Below are positions 15,466 through 23,997 of a DNA stretch of 24,753 nt, in pieces. The first letter of the stretch is position 1, and each line of letters opens with the position of its first letter. Under the pieces are notes generated by a model, which saw nothing but the letters and a program-made list of their open reading frames with translations, had not been told where the DNA came from and ran no database searches. Where the stretch lies: NCBI GenBank assembly GCA_964370795.1, contig CAYJME010000023.1, positions 1-24,753 of the forward strand, written 5' to 3'. A program made the translations under genes and the position numbers. This DNA comes from JAHFOW01 sp964370795. GTDB lineage: Bacteria; Planctomycetota; Brocadiia; Brocadiales; Brocadiaceae.

Positions 15466-16416
15466 ATGATAGTGAATAAACGGGTCGTATTTTTATTGTG
15501 TGTTATTTTTTTATTATTTCATCAGGTCACATTTTCTCAGGTTACCTTTCCTGCCGACAAGAAACAACAAAACGGCGTTTTAGTCACCGTTAATGGCAAA
15601 AAAATAACCTACGACGATATTGCCAGTCGCCTCGCATACTTTAAGGATTCAAATCCGGAAAACCTGAAGGTTATTAAACAGGAAATTATTGACCAATTAA
15701 TTACGGACATACTCGTCGATGAATTCATTGATAAACAGGGTTTAGTCGTTGCGCCTGAAGAAGTTGATAGAGAAGTTGAACAAATACGAAATAATATAAT
15801 GAATAGCCAGCAGAATGTCACACTACCCCTTGAGCAAATCCTTGCATCGGCAGGTTTAAATATTAATGAATTAAAAAAAAGCATAAAACACTCTATTGCC
15901 CTTGAAAGATATTTTAGCAATAAGCTCGACGAGAAGATGTTAAAGAAATATTTTGAAGAGAATAAAAATATTTTTAACGGCGAGTCGGTTAAGGTCAGCC
16001 ATATTCTTATTGATACAAGAAATATGAAGACACAGGACGAAATTTCAAAGGCTCTGGAGCAGATTAAGACCATTAAAAGAGAAGTTGACCGAGGTACTTC
16101 TTTTGAAGAAGCTGCAAAAAAATATTCAAACCATCCATCGGCTGAAGATGGCGGAGATCTGGGATATATACAAAGAAAAGGTATTCTGGCAAAGGCTTTT
16201 CTGGATACGGCGTTTTCTTTACGGATAGGCGAGGTAAGTGACCCCGTTCAGACTGAATACGGATACCACCTGATAAAAGTTACCGATAAAAAAGAAGGCG
16301 CTAATCTTCAATTTGCAGAAGTTAAGGAGAAAGTTCGTAGTGAAGTGCTGGATGTGGAAATCATAAAGTTGATTGACCGCCTTCACAAAGAAGCCAGGAT
16401 TGTTACCGACCAGTAA
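15466..16416 (+). CDS. Exported parvulin-type peptidyl-prolyl cis-trans isomerase (SurA/PrsA-like)
   Basis: Starting at ATG 15466 gives 316 residues beginning with a clear signal peptide (VVFLLCVIFLLFHQVTFSQ). An upstream TTG (15358) would bury that signal, so it is rejected. A SurA_N-like helical chaperone segment follows (VNGKKITYDDIASRL, then IDQLITDILVDEFI). The parvulin domain spans about residues 176-272: VSHILIDT, FEEAAKKYSNHPSAEDGGDL and GYHLIKVTDKK. It probably assists folding of exported or outer-membrane proteins in the periplasm. It is transcribed divergently from hisD, and the shared spacer is under 200 bp. SurA of E. coli has two parvulin domains; this protein has one, closer to PrsA or PpiC proteins. 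Confidence 0.92.
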   Translation: MIVNKRVVFLLCVIFLLFHQVTFSQVTFPADKKQQNGVLVTVNGKKITYDDIASRLAYFKDSNPENLKVIKQEIIDQLITDILVDEFIDKQGLVVAPEEVDREVEQIRNNIMNSQQNVTLPLEQILASAGLNINELKKSIKHSIALERYFSNKLDEKMLKKYFEENKNIFNGESVKVSHILIDTRNMKTQDEISKALEQIKTIKREVDRGTSFEEAAKKYSNHPSAEDGGDLGYIQRKGILAKAFLDTAFSLRIGEVSDPVQTEYGYHLIKVTDKKEGANLQFAEVKEKVRSEVLDVEIIKLIDRLHKEARIVTDQ

Positions 16417-16445
16417 ACACGTGCGCCGGACAAATAAGGCATTTT

Positions 16446-16480
16446 GAGAGAAAGATTGCTTCGCTGTCGCTCGCAATGAC
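16446..16480. repeat. REP-like palindrome, second copy of the family at 3430
   Basis: GAGAGAAAGATTGCTTCGCT followed by GTCGCTCGCAATGAC matches 3430-3463 with two or three differences. ATTGCTTCGC and GCTCGCAAT give it a partly self-complementary form. It lies between the convergent isomerase and lipoprotein genes. Nothing else was recognised between 16417 and 16612. Confidence 0.55.
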
Positions 16481-16612
16481 AGGCAAGACAAGACTTTTTG
16501 CACAGACTCTTTAGGGTGCCCTACGTAACATTTGCTTAATTGAAACGAAACTCAACCCTTCAGGTTTGAGCATGGGCAGGTTATCAAGACAGTTCCATAA
16601 TGCATATCGAAA

Positions 16613-17287
16613 CTAATTTGGCGCATTTTTTTTATGGAGATAATCAATGATTTCTTTCGATGTCGTTAGTTTTTGTGCAAGTGCATAGGTAATCTTTTCA
16701 ATAGCATCATCTACCGCCGGGGCAAATTTAGGTCCTGCAGTAACCCACCATTCATACTCTACCTGTGAGCTTACAAAGTCGATACCTTTTCCTTCCACCG
16801 CAACGTCTGATTCCCACATTTTATTCATGTTTGGGTCTAAAAATGATGTAATGATGGAAAGTTTATGTCGTCCAATAGCCCTCCAAACAGACTCCTCTAT
16901 CTGAAGTTCAATTTCTGAACTTTTCATGCTAAAGGTTACAATTCCGTCCAATGGTTCTTTATTGCCTTGTAAATTATCGAGTACGATAACCTTGTTAAAT
17001 ATAAGTTTTGACATTTCCTCAATCTTCGGCGCGAGAGATTGACCGATTGGAAATGTGTAATTATGGATACCAATGTTATAGTGGGTAAGTTTTTCCTTTT
17101 GGACATAGTTTCGCAAGGCAGGGTCAATATAAATTCCCACGGTATTATACAAGGGGGATAGTTGATGAACCCGCTCATCGATTTTGGGTGAGAGTTTTAC
17201 ATCGGGTCTTGACCCACTCAGACATCCGTTTAAAACCAGGAAAGTAAAAAGAATTGGGCAATATTTCCAAAAATTAATTTTTTTCAT
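16613..17287 (-). CDS. Lipoprotein of unknown function
   Basis: The 224-residue protein begins with a basic and hydrophobic signal (MKKINFWKYCPILFTFLVLN) and a lipobox LNGC with C22 as the lipidated cysteine. The mature part has alternating strands and an aromatic-rich stretch (YEWWVTAGPKFAPAVDDAI) followed by a C-terminal helix. I do not recognise the family; a membrane-associated structural or assembly role is a guess. It starts 13 bp after the stop codon of a PAS-domain gene on the same strand, so the two are probably one operon. It converges on the isomerase gene. Confidence 0.82.
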   Translation of the reverse strand: MKKINFWKYCPILFTFLVLNGCLSGSRPDVKLSPKIDERVHQLSPLYNTVGIYIDPALRNYVQKEKLTHYNIGIHNYTFPIGQSLAPKIEEMSKLIFNKVIVLDNLQGNKEPLDGIVTFSMKSSEIELQIEESVWRAIGRHKLSIITSFLDPNMNKMWESDVAVEGKGIDFVSSQVEYEWWVTAGPKFAPAVDDAIEKITYALAQKLTTSKEIIDYLHKKNAPN

Positions 17288-17300
17288 AGAGGTAAATACC

Positions 17301-17789
17301 TTATTTTTTCCATTTCACCGGCACATCAGTGCTTTCTCTGCCAATAAGTATAACACCTTTCACCTTTTTCAGTCTATTGTAAATCGGATATGTTTTTAAA
17401 AGAAGAAGGTTGCCCGTTTGTGGGCTTAATATCTCGCTCGTGGTTGCTTTGCCAGTCTTTAATGTTTGCCATGTGGGACAATTTTTACAGGCCATCGCAA
17501 ATTTATGTTTAATAAAGAAGCACTTTTTTCCAACAGGACGACCGGAGAAAAAGTGCTTCGCCTCATTATTGAGTTTTATTACGTTAAAGTCCTCATCAAA
17601 CACAATGATTGGGTCTGTGATTGCATTAAAAATACGGTCAGATTCTCCCCATGCCTTCGATGTCTTCCCATGTCTCGAATGCTTTTTCTTGATGGACTTA
17701 CCTGCTTGTGCTGAAGTCGCCATAGTTGATGATTTATATCTGTTTTTTTCAAACGAAGGGGCGTATTGCAATATGCCCACGCTATCCAT
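17301..17789 (-). CDS. Single PAS-domain protein with a Cys cluster
   Basis: After a basic, low-complexity N-terminus (SIKKKHSRHGKTSK), residues about 50-155 form a PAS fold: RIFNAITDPIIVFDEDFNVI, LNNEAKHFF, then GKKC, ACKNCP and a C-terminal strand VKGVILIGRE. Cysteines 90, 101 and 104 follow the pattern seen in PAS domains with a C-x2-C-P insertion, which may bind metal or sense redox state. No output domain is attached. I choose ATG at 17789 (162 aa); a TTG at 17807 and a later ATG at 17723 are alternatives, and none has a clear ribosome site. It is followed after 13 bp by the lipoprotein gene. Confidence 0.75.
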   Translation of the reverse strand: MDSVGILQYAPSFEKNRYKSSTMATSAQAGKSIKKKHSRHGKTSKAWGESDRIFNAITDPIIVFDEDFNVIKLNNEAKHFFSGRPVGKKCFFIKHKFAMACKNCPTWQTLKTGKATTSEILSPQTGNLLLLKTYPIYNRLKKVKGVILIGRESTDVPVKWKK

Positions 17790-17917
17790 AAGCAATAAAA
17801 GTGCCAATAATGTATATTTTTGATTGTGCTATGATGATCGTTTGCGCAAATAACGAATAAATTGATATATAGGTAAATGTAATTAATTTGTTTTAGCTTA
17901 TTATAAAGAGAAGTGAA

Positions 17918-18004
17918 ATGTTTTTGATGAAAATATTTGGTGGTAATGAGCCAGTATGGGAGACTGAAAAGAGAATCGTTTATCGGGGGAAAAATCATTT
18001 TTGA
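17918..18004 (+). CDS. Possible 28-residue small protein
   Basis: The short frame MFLMKIFGGNEPVWETEKR, ending RGKNHF, starts at ATG 17918 after AAAGAGAAG and ends just before the hairpin at 18017. The ribosome site and the nearby stem-loop make it worth noting, but there is no recognisable family and the length is too small to exclude chance. Confidence 0.18.
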   Translation: MFLMKIFGGNEPVWETEKRIVYRGKNHF

Positions 18005-18012
18005 ATGCTCAT

Positions 18013-18055
18013 AAAAAAAGGCAGTCGTTAATCACAAGAGTTAACGACTGCCTTT
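18013..18055 (-). terminator. Strong intrinsic terminator, minus strand
   Basis: AAAGGCAGTCGTTAA (18017-18031) and TTAACGACTGCCTTT (18041-18055) form a perfect 15-bp stem with a 9-nt loop. Read on the minus strand the stem is followed by a run of T's (complement of the A's at 18013-18019), 40 bp past the stop codon of the small secreted protein gene. Confidence 0.92.
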
Positions 18056-18095
18056 GAATGAGAAATCACTTAAAATGGCAAAAAAGAAAACGCCC

Positions 18096-18440
18096 TTAGT
18101 GTGAACCGCTTGGATGAAGCGCTTTTGCGCCCAGATCCAAAGATATGAATCTGATGTTTTTTTCTTCCAGGGTAACCTCTGTATGGGCTGATTGACCGCC
18201 ATGCTCATGAACTGAAACTTCGTATGTTCCTGGTTTTAACTCAAATACACAGGTCCCATTCTTTCCGGTTGTGCAGGTGTTGTCGCCAACCTTTATTTCT
18301 GCGCCCTCAATAGGCGTACCAATTGCTATTGCAGTAACCCACAATTTTGCTGGTTTTACCTGATAAGCCTGTACCTTTGCAACACCAATTCCGGTAACCA
18401 ATGCCACACCCATAATACCTGCGAATATCTTCTTTAACAT
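18096..18440 (-). CDS. Small secreted protein with a carboxypeptidase-regulatory-like (Ig-like) fold
   Basis: The protein has 114 residues. A signal peptide (MLKKIFAGIMGVALVTG, cleavage likely after A25) precedes an about 85-residue domain: LWVTAIAIGTPIEGAEIKVG, a loop with C56 and C64 that could form a disulphide, then FELKPGTYEVSVHEHGG. The P-I-E-G-A-x-I-x-V and L-x-P-G-T-Y-x-V pattern is typical of CarboxypepD_reg/CnaB-like beta-sandwiches. A His-rich stretch (HEHGGQSAH) and a terminal HPSGSH could bind metal, which is speculation. AAAGGAGA lies about 9 nt before the ATG, and a perfect terminator follows, so it is a well-expressed single-gene unit. Its partner is unknown. Confidence 0.8.
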   Translation of the reverse strand: MLKKIFAGIMGVALVTGIGVAKVQAYQVKPAKLWVTAIAIGTPIEGAEIKVGDNTCTTGKNGTCVFELKPGTYEVSVHEHGGQSAHTEVTLEEKNIRFISLDLGAKALHPSGSH

Positions 18441-18734
18441 AACTACAATCTCCTTTCTTTAAATATAATAGATCGATATTAAGATTTCATTCAACCCCAA
18501 AAGATATTTTAGCGATTTTCTTCTCCCGTATTCCACCCCCTTTCGCAACATGAATACAGTTATCATGATTAGTTAATTAAAAAAAAGCTAATCAATTATA
18601 CATTTTATAGGTTTCGCGTCAAGATATATATTTAGGTTTATTCCTCTTTTGATTGAGTAATGTTTACGAGGAGTGCGCCTTCATTATCCTTGAATCCCTT
18701 CGTGATTTAATCTTCAGGTACATAAAACTTTCGA

Positions 18735-19376
18735 TTATTTCAGGTCTTTTATTATAAACATCCCTTTTGGTGGATTCATAAGCACGGTTTTGATTCGTTC
18801 GTGCCATAATTCGCCAAATTCTTTTATTTCGGCGTCGGTTCCCTTGCCGGTGACTGCCAGGGGCATAAGTTCTCCCATTTTGGGATTTGCGGCTAGCATG
18901 TAATTAAAATAACTAATCTCAATTTTTTTGTTATTATCCATTCTTTCAAAGATTACCGTGCATACGGCGTCTTCGTCTGATGTCTTTGTTTCATCAAAAG
19001 ACAGCAGATGGTATCGGTTGTACCGTCCGCCGCCCAGTCCTTTAAAACCAGTCTCGCCGGCTGCCCCTGTAATTAAGGTGACAACCTGTGAAATAGGACC
19101 GTTTACCTTTTGATCAACGCCGCCTTTAAAGGTCACCCTGATTTGACCCCGAATGGGAGTTTCATTGCCATACAAAGCTTTTAAGGCTAATTGCGTTAAT
19201 TTATACGCGCCGGAGACCGCCGGACATGAATGTCCGGCCATTTTTATTGCGTCTGTATAGTTGAATACAAATACCGCATCTCTATCCATTGCCCCAAGCG
19301 CTATGGCGAGTGGGTCTTTTAACTTAATGGGTTCTACCGTATCGAAGAAGGCTTTGTTAAATCTTGTCTGTTCCAT
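18735..19376 (-). CDS. FmdE-family protein (formylmethanofuran dehydrogenase subunit E-like domain)
   Basis: The core motif MAGHSCPAVSGAYKL (residues 47-61 from the start used, with H49 and C51) is followed by a TPIRGQIRVTFKGGVD stretch. NGPISQVVTLITGAAGETGF and GLGGGRYNRY complete the FmdE domain pattern. FmdE proteins co-occur with formylmethanofuran/formate metabolism but are widespread and mostly uncharacterised, so the reaction here is unknown. I start at ATG 19376 (213 aa); the ATG at 19400 adds eight residues but has no ribosome site, whereas AAGGAG precedes 19376 by about 13 nt. It lies 170 bp downstream of an acetyl-CoA synthetase gene on the same strand. No zinc-ribbon tail of the archaeal FwdE type is present. 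Confidence 0.85.
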   Translation of the reverse strand: MEQTRFNKAFFDTVEPIKLKDPLAIALGAMDRDAVFVFNYTDAIKMAGHSCPAVSGAYKLTQLALKALYGNETPIRGQIRVTFKGGVDQKVNGPISQVVTLITGAAGETGFKGLGGGRYNRYHLLSFDETKTSDEDAVCTVIFERMDNNKKIEISYFNYMLAANPKMGELMPLAVTGKGTDAEIKEFGELWHERIKTVLMNPPKGMFIIKDLK

Positions 19377-19547
19377 AAAGTGTACGTTACTCCTTAACAT
19401 GGGGTTAAATTTTTTGACTTATGCTAAAGACATAGGTCGTTAGTAAATACCAGGATGTTTTTCTCCATGCGCAGTTTTCGTATTAAATACAGTTTTTTGT
19501 CATCATTCCGTGTATGGTAAGCTTTGTTGCCGCCGGAAGCGCTTAAA

Positions 19548-21281
19548 TCAATCTTCGAGCGTAGAGATGTCTCCCGTCGGCAATCCCAGATCTCTGGCTT
19601 TTAGTAACCTGCGCATAATTTTGCCGCTCCGCGTTTTAGGTAAGTTTGAGCAAAATTCTATCTCTTTTGGATATGCATGTGCCGCAAGACGATGCCGTAC
19701 AAATTTTTTTAATTCTTCTTCCAGTTCTTGTGAAGGTCCAAAGCCCCCCCGAAGCACCACAAATGCCTTGATAATTTCACCTCTCTCCACATCGGGTTTC
19801 CCGATTACCCCTGATTCTGCAACGGCCTTGTGTTCAAGGAGGGCGCTTTCTACCTCGAAAGGTCCAACCCGGTGGCCGGACGTGTTGATGACATCGTCCG
19901 CCCTGCCAACAAACCAGAAGTAGCCGTCCTCGTCCTTGTATGCAGTGTCCCCCGTAGCATACCAGCCATTTACACTAAAGTATTCTTTAAACCGCTTCTC
20001 GTCGCCCCATACAGCCCTGAGCATAGAAGGCCATCCGGGTTTTAAGGCTAAAAGGCCGTGCTGGCCTGCCGTCAGTTCATTGCCCTTGCCGTCTATGATG
20101 GCTGCCTTCGTGCCGGGAAATGGCTTACCCATGGAACCGGGTTTTATTGGTATGCACGGATAGTTTGCAATCATGATAGCGCCCGTTTCTGTCTGCCACC
20201 AGGTGTCGTGAATAGGGAGGTTATAAACCTTTAATCCCCATCGGATAACCTCCGGATTCAGGGGCTCGCCTACGCTGCACATATATCTTAAGCAACTTAA
20301 ATCGTATTTTTTTACCAGTTCGTCACCGCCTTTCATGAGCATACGTAATGCGGTTGGCGCCGTGTACCACACGGTAATATTATACGTTTGGATAATCTCA
20401 TACCACTTCGCAGCATCGAAACGGCCGTCATATACGTACGAAGAAATACCGTTCAGCCACGGTCCCCATAATCCATACACCGTTCCCGTTACCCAGCCGG
20501 GGTCAGCAGTACACCAGTAAATATCATCATCCCTCAAATCCAGCGCCCATTTGGTGGTGATGTAATGCGAGATCATGTCGTTATGGACATGGGTCACACC
20601 CTTTGGACGTCCCGTTGTGCCGGAAGTATAGAGGATATAGAGGGGGTCTTCCCGTTCCATCCATTCCATCTCAAACTTGTCGGATGTCTTCTTCATCAGG
20701 GTGTTATAACACACATCGCCTTCCTCTAACTCATGATCTTCTTTGTTATTTACCACGACGATGTGTTCTAATTTTGGCAGTTCAAAGAGTATCGTCTCAA
20801 CGCGTTCTTTTAATTCAGGTGTCGTAATTAATACCTTTGCTTCACTGTTCTGCATACGGTCGCGCACGGCGTCGGGTCCGAATGCGGAAAACATAGGTCC
20901 TGCAATAGCGCCAAGTTTGGCGATGGCTATCATACTAATATAAAGCTCGGGTAACCGGGGTAAAAAAATAAAGACCCGGTCGCCTTTTTTTACTCCCAAA
21001 GACCTGAGCATGTTGGCGCATTGATCAGAAAGTTTCTTCATCTCCAGGAATGTATATTTCTCACACACGCCATCTGCGCCTTCCCAGTATAAGGCTACCT
21101 TGTTTCTTCTCCAGGTCTGCGCATGTTTGTCTATGGCATCGTATGCAATATTTACTTTATGCTGTGGAGTGGTGAATAGTTCTTTTTTTACAGCCTCCCA
21201 TGAAAATTCTTTACTGGTCTTCTCATAATCGATTAGACCGGTTTCTACGGGTTTCTTATTGATTATTTCTCCATATTTCAT
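19548..21281 (-). CDS. acsA: Acetyl-CoA synthetase (AMP-forming), AcsA-type
   Basis: This adenylate-forming ligase activates acetate (or a related short acid) to acetyl-CoA via acetyl-AMP. Motifs, numbered from ATG 21281 (577 aa), are LYTSGTTGRPKG (A3, about 217-228), WWQTETG (361-367, where Trp limits the acyl pocket), and GWYATGDTAYKDEDGYFWFV with GRADDVINTSGHR (A7-A8). The last is RSGKIMRR (A10) with catalytic lysine K554, the usual acetylation site. VWYTAPTALRML and the total length resemble the Bacillus AcsA branch rather than the longer E. coli Acs. The frame extends upstream to a TTG at 21365, but those codons lie in a repeat and I discard them. No clear ribosome site precedes either start. 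Confidence 0.93.
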   Translation of the reverse strand: MKYGEIINKKPVETGLIDYEKTSKEFSWEAVKKELFTTPQHKVNIAYDAIDKHAQTWRRNKVALYWEGADGVCEKYTFLEMKKLSDQCANMLRSLGVKKGDRVFIFLPRLPELYISMIAIAKLGAIAGPMFSAFGPDAVRDRMQNSEAKVLITTPELKERVETILFELPKLEHIVVVNNKEDHELEEGDVCYNTLMKKTSDKFEMEWMEREDPLYILYTSGTTGRPKGVTHVHNDMISHYITTKWALDLRDDDIYWCTADPGWVTGTVYGLWGPWLNGISSYVYDGRFDAAKWYEIIQTYNITVWYTAPTALRMLMKGGDELVKKYDLSCLRYMCSVGEPLNPEVIRWGLKVYNLPIHDTWWQTETGAIMIANYPCIPIKPGSMGKPFPGTKAAIIDGKGNELTAGQHGLLALKPGWPSMLRAVWGDEKRFKEYFSVNGWYATGDTAYKDEDGYFWFVGRADDVINTSGHRVGPFEVESALLEHKAVAESGVIGKPDVERGEIIKAFVVLRGGFGPSQELEEELKKFVRHRLAAHAYPKEIEFCSNLPKTRSGKIMRRLLKARDLGLPTGDISTLED

Positions 21282-21355
21282 AAATAATAGAATCCAACGT
21301 TTTTGTAAAAAAGTGGCCGAATGTCTAATTTCGTGTACAGGAATTTCAATATTGT

Positions 21356-21404
21356 AGAGACGCAAGACTTCGTCGTGAGCTCAGTCGAACGATTTTGCGT
21401 CTCT
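21356..21404. repeat. Palindrome-bounded element AGAGACGCAA ... TTGCGTCTCT
   Basis: AGAGACGCAA (21356-21365) and TTGCGTCTCT (21395-21404) form a perfect 10-bp inverted repeat around a 29-bp centre that itself contains TCGTCGTGAGCTCAGTCGAA. A shorter relative is at 11075-11097. The remaining sequence to 21650 shows no gene, and must contain the promoter of the chemotaxis genes. Confidence 0.55.
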
Positions 21405-21650
21405 GCCTCTGCATTTTTCGATGTCGCCATAATGCCTCACATACTGAGCGCCAAAATATCATTTTATAACACGGACTTTTTCATAAGTCAATGAGAAAGG
21501 CATAACAACCTTTGTTGCCTGTTTAAATTTCGTTGTTTTTGCGCAGACGCCTTTGCTATAATCACAAAAATTACGTATGGGTGCGCTGTGGTCGTATAAC
21601 ACAAACATATGCATTATTACGCCTTACAGAAGGAGGATTTTTAGAAGAAA

Positions 21651-21689
21651 ATGATTTTCGTTCGTAATGTTATTTCTGATAAAAAATGA
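21651..21689 (+). CDS. Possible 12-codon leader peptide overlapping cheR
   Basis: ATG 21651 starts a 12-codon frame (MIFVRNVISDKK) whose TGA overlaps the cheR ATG as ATGA. The only good ribosome-binding sequence, AGGAGG at 21631-21636, is 14 nt before this ATG and about 50 nt before cheR. Translation of cheR may therefore depend on coupling with the leader. Confidence 0.3.
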   Translation: MIFVRNVISDKK

Positions 21690-23218
21690 ACAATACGATT
21701 TCAAACCATTGCCTTTCCCGCATAAGTGATTTTGTCGCTTCTTTGATGGGATTGCATTTTCCGGAAGACCGGTTGTCATGTCTTGAACAGGGGGTCTACG
21801 CTGCTTCCCGTGAATTCGGATTTACGGATATTGATGCATTTGTGAAATGGCTACAGTCATCTCCTTTAACAAGGAATCACATAGAGATTTTAGCAAGCCA
21901 TCTTACCATTGGCGAAACATATTTTTTCCGGGAAAAAGAAGGTTTTGCGGCGCTCGAAGAAACCATCCTGGCCGAACTTGTCCGGTTAAGAGCGGGAAGC
22001 GAAAGACGTATCAGGATATGGAGCGCAGGCTGCAGTACCGGAGAGGAGCCTTATTCAATTGCTATTACCCTGAGCAGGATGATCAGCGATGTAAAGGATT
22101 GGAATATCACCATCCTTGCCACGGATATAAACCCCCATTTCCTCAAGAAGGCTTCTCATGGCATATACACCGAATGGTCATTTCGCAACGCCCCGCCATG
22201 GCTTAAAGATAAATATTTTACTAGCGCAAAACACGGACAGTATGAGATACTTTCTACGATTAAGAAAATGGTAACGTTTGCCTATCTCAATCTGGCTGAT
22301 GATATCTACCCAACACTGTTAAACAATACCAATGCCATGGATGTGATTTTTTGCCGGAATGTGCTTATGTATTTTACCCCTGAAAATATCAGGAAGGTTA
22401 TTCAGAAATTTTCTAACGCCCTCATTGATCGTGGCTGGTTGCTGGTTAGTCCGTGCGAGGTCTCAAATGTTCCTTTTTTGCAGTTGATGCCGGTTCATTT
22501 TCCGGGCGCGACAATGTATAGAAAGGAAGACAAGCAGTTTCGACGGTTTGGAGATGTTCTTCCCGGTGATTTCCTGAAATATGGAAAAACGGAAGGCCAG
22601 GCTACTCCAGGTCTGACAACTTTTAAAGACGCCGGTAGTGTTGCGGGTGTAGGTGTTTCTCCCTTATCAGATATTCCTGAAAGGTTGTATGAGAAAAAGA
22701 TTTTAGAAACACAACAGACGTCCGGTGACAAGGCATTCGCCTTGTATAAGCAGGGCCGCTATGAAGAAACAATTCAACAACTTACTCAATTACTTTCACA
22801 CGATGCCGCAGGGAGCGCTCCATTTCTCCATGAAGAGGCGATTGCCCTCCTGGCGCGTTCCTATGCCAATCAGGGGCGGTTGTCTCTTGCGCTGGAATGG
22901 TGCGAACGGGCTATTGCAAAGAATAAAGTAAGCCCTGGTTTTCACTATCTCCGCGCAACGATCCTTCAGGAACAGGGACAGGTTGAGGAATCGGTGAAAT
23001 CACTGAAACGGGCGCTTTATCTTGACCAGAATTTCACCCTGGCACATTTTGCGCTGGGAATTTTGTGCCAGACCATGGGAAAATTACAAGAGTCTCATAG
23101 GCATTTTGAAAACGCCCTTTCTCTTTTAAACACACATCCTGATGACGAAATCGTATCGGAATCAGAAGGAATAACCGTGAGAAGGCTCACGGAAATTATT
23201 ATGTCAACAAGGCATTAA
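21686..23218 (+). CDS. cheR: Chemotaxis protein methyltransferase CheR with C-terminal TPR repeats
   Basis: CheR transfers methyl groups from S-adenosylmethionine to glutamates of chemoreceptors. The N-terminal helical domain ends in HLTIGETYFFREKEGF (72-87). The SAM-binding motif is WSAGCSTGEEPYS (112-124), followed by ILATDIN (acidic residue for the adenosine) and VIFCRNVLMYF, all standard. From about residue 345 to the end are tetratricopeptide repeats (FALYKQGRYEETIQQL, then FHYLRATILQEQGQVEESVK and HFALGILCQTMGKLQESHRH). These mediate protein contacts as in other CheR-TPR fusions. No ribosome site stands directly before the ATG. cheW follows after 124 bp, then a receptor, so the set is a small chemosensory cluster. 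Confidence 0.95.
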   Translation: MNNTISNHCLSRISDFVASLMGLHFPEDRLSCLEQGVYAASREFGFTDIDAFVKWLQSSPLTRNHIEILASHLTIGETYFFREKEGFAALEETILAELVRLRAGSERRIRIWSAGCSTGEEPYSIAITLSRMISDVKDWNITILATDINPHFLKKASHGIYTEWSFRNAPPWLKDKYFTSAKHGQYEILSTIKKMVTFAYLNLADDIYPTLLNNTNAMDVIFCRNVLMYFTPENIRKVIQKFSNALIDRGWLLVSPCEVSNVPFLQLMPVHFPGATMYRKEDKQFRRFGDVLPGDFLKYGKTEGQATPGLTTFKDAGSVAGVGVSPLSDIPERLYEKKILETQQTSGDKAFALYKQGRYEETIQQLTQLLSHDAAGSAPFLHEEAIALLARSYANQGRLSLALEWCERAIAKNKVSPGFHYLRATILQEQGQVEESVKSLKRALYLDQNFTLAHFALGILCQTMGKLQESHRHFENALSLLNTHPDDEIVSESEGITVRRLTEIIMSTRH

Positions 23219-23260
23219 GGTAAATGGTGGAAGAAATATGCACGGCAGGTTGAAAACCTG

Positions 23261-23330
23261 TTTGTAGTGGCGACTTCAGTCGCATTCAAAAAAGAGATAG
23301 TTGTGACGGCCGAAGTCCTCACGACAAACC
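23261..23330. repeat. Palindromic repeat copy 2 of 3, between cheR and cheW
   Basis: TTTGTAGTGGCGACTTCAGTCGC on the left and the partly diverged inverse (GACGGCCGAAGTCCTCACGACAAA) on the right match the arms of the copies at 2787 and 23998. It fills most of the gap between the two genes and ends 12 bp before cheW. Confidence 0.65.
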
Positions 23331-23342
23331 TAATTTCTCATT

Positions 23343-23981
23343 ATGAAAAAAGATATAAAACAACCTTCAATACAAAAAAAAGAAGTGGATTCTGGCAGGA
23401 TAGAGGGACAAGTGCAGCATGGAGCGACTATTTCCGATGCGGAAAAGCAGAAAATTTTAAGGCAAAGGGCGAAGGCGCTTGCGCAGGAACCCCTTAAGAA
23501 AGAATCTGCCGAAGAGCATCTTGAGATTTTAGAATTTCTACTGGCCTATGAAAAGTACGCAGTTGAATCAAAGTATATTCGGGAAGTTTATCCCCTGAAA
23601 GAATTCACACCACTGCCCTGCACGCCGCCGTTTGTGCTCGGCATCATCAATGTACGCGGACAGATTTTTTCCGTTATTGAATTGAAAAAATTCTTTGACC
23701 TTCCTGAAAAAGGTATTTCCAATCTGAACAAGGTTATTATTATTTCTACCGATGAACCGGTTGTGAATGGGATTGCAGGGATGGAGTTTGGCGTACTTGC
23801 AGATGCCATTCTTGGCGTGCGATTAATTCCCGTGCATGAAATTCAACCTACCCTTCCCACGCTCACAGGGATTCGGGAAGGATATCTCAGGGGGATTACC
23901 AAAGACAGGGTGGTTATTTTAGATGGAAAGAAACTTCTGTCTGACCAAAAAATTATCGTTAACGAACAGGTGGAAGGGTAA
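23343..23981 (+). CDS. cheW: CheW-type chemotaxis adaptor
   Basis: CheW proteins link receptors to the histidine kinase CheA. Residues about 60-205 form the CheW fold: FLLAYEKYAVESKYIREVYP, then LPCTPPFVLGIINVRGQIF and VIELKKFF, GVLADAILGVRLIP, and a final LRGITKDRVVILDGKKLL. The RG in INVRGQ is part of the conserved receptor/kinase interface. An unusual N-terminal extension of about 60 charged residues (KQPSIQKKEVDSGR and on) has no known domain. The gene follows cheR by 124 bp, the gap being mostly the palindromic repeat, and the receptor follows after another copy. No strong ribosome site is visible before the ATG. Confidence 0.93.
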   Translation: MKKDIKQPSIQKKEVDSGRIEGQVQHGATISDAEKQKILRQRAKALAQEPLKKESAEEHLEILEFLLAYEKYAVESKYIREVYPLKEFTPLPCTPPFVLGIINVRGQIFSVIELKKFFDLPEKGISNLNKVIIISTDEPVVNGIAGMEFGVLADAILGVRLIPVHEIQPTLPTLTGIREGYLRGITKDRVVILDGKKLLSDQKIIVNEQVEG

Positions 23982-23997
23982 GTATAATGGCAATTTG

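Noticed and set aside
18566..18594. TGATTAG/CTAATCA inverted repeat around an A-rich loop
   Set aside because: The stem is only 7 AT-rich base pairs with a 15-nt loop and no T-run, so it is weak as a terminator or operator.
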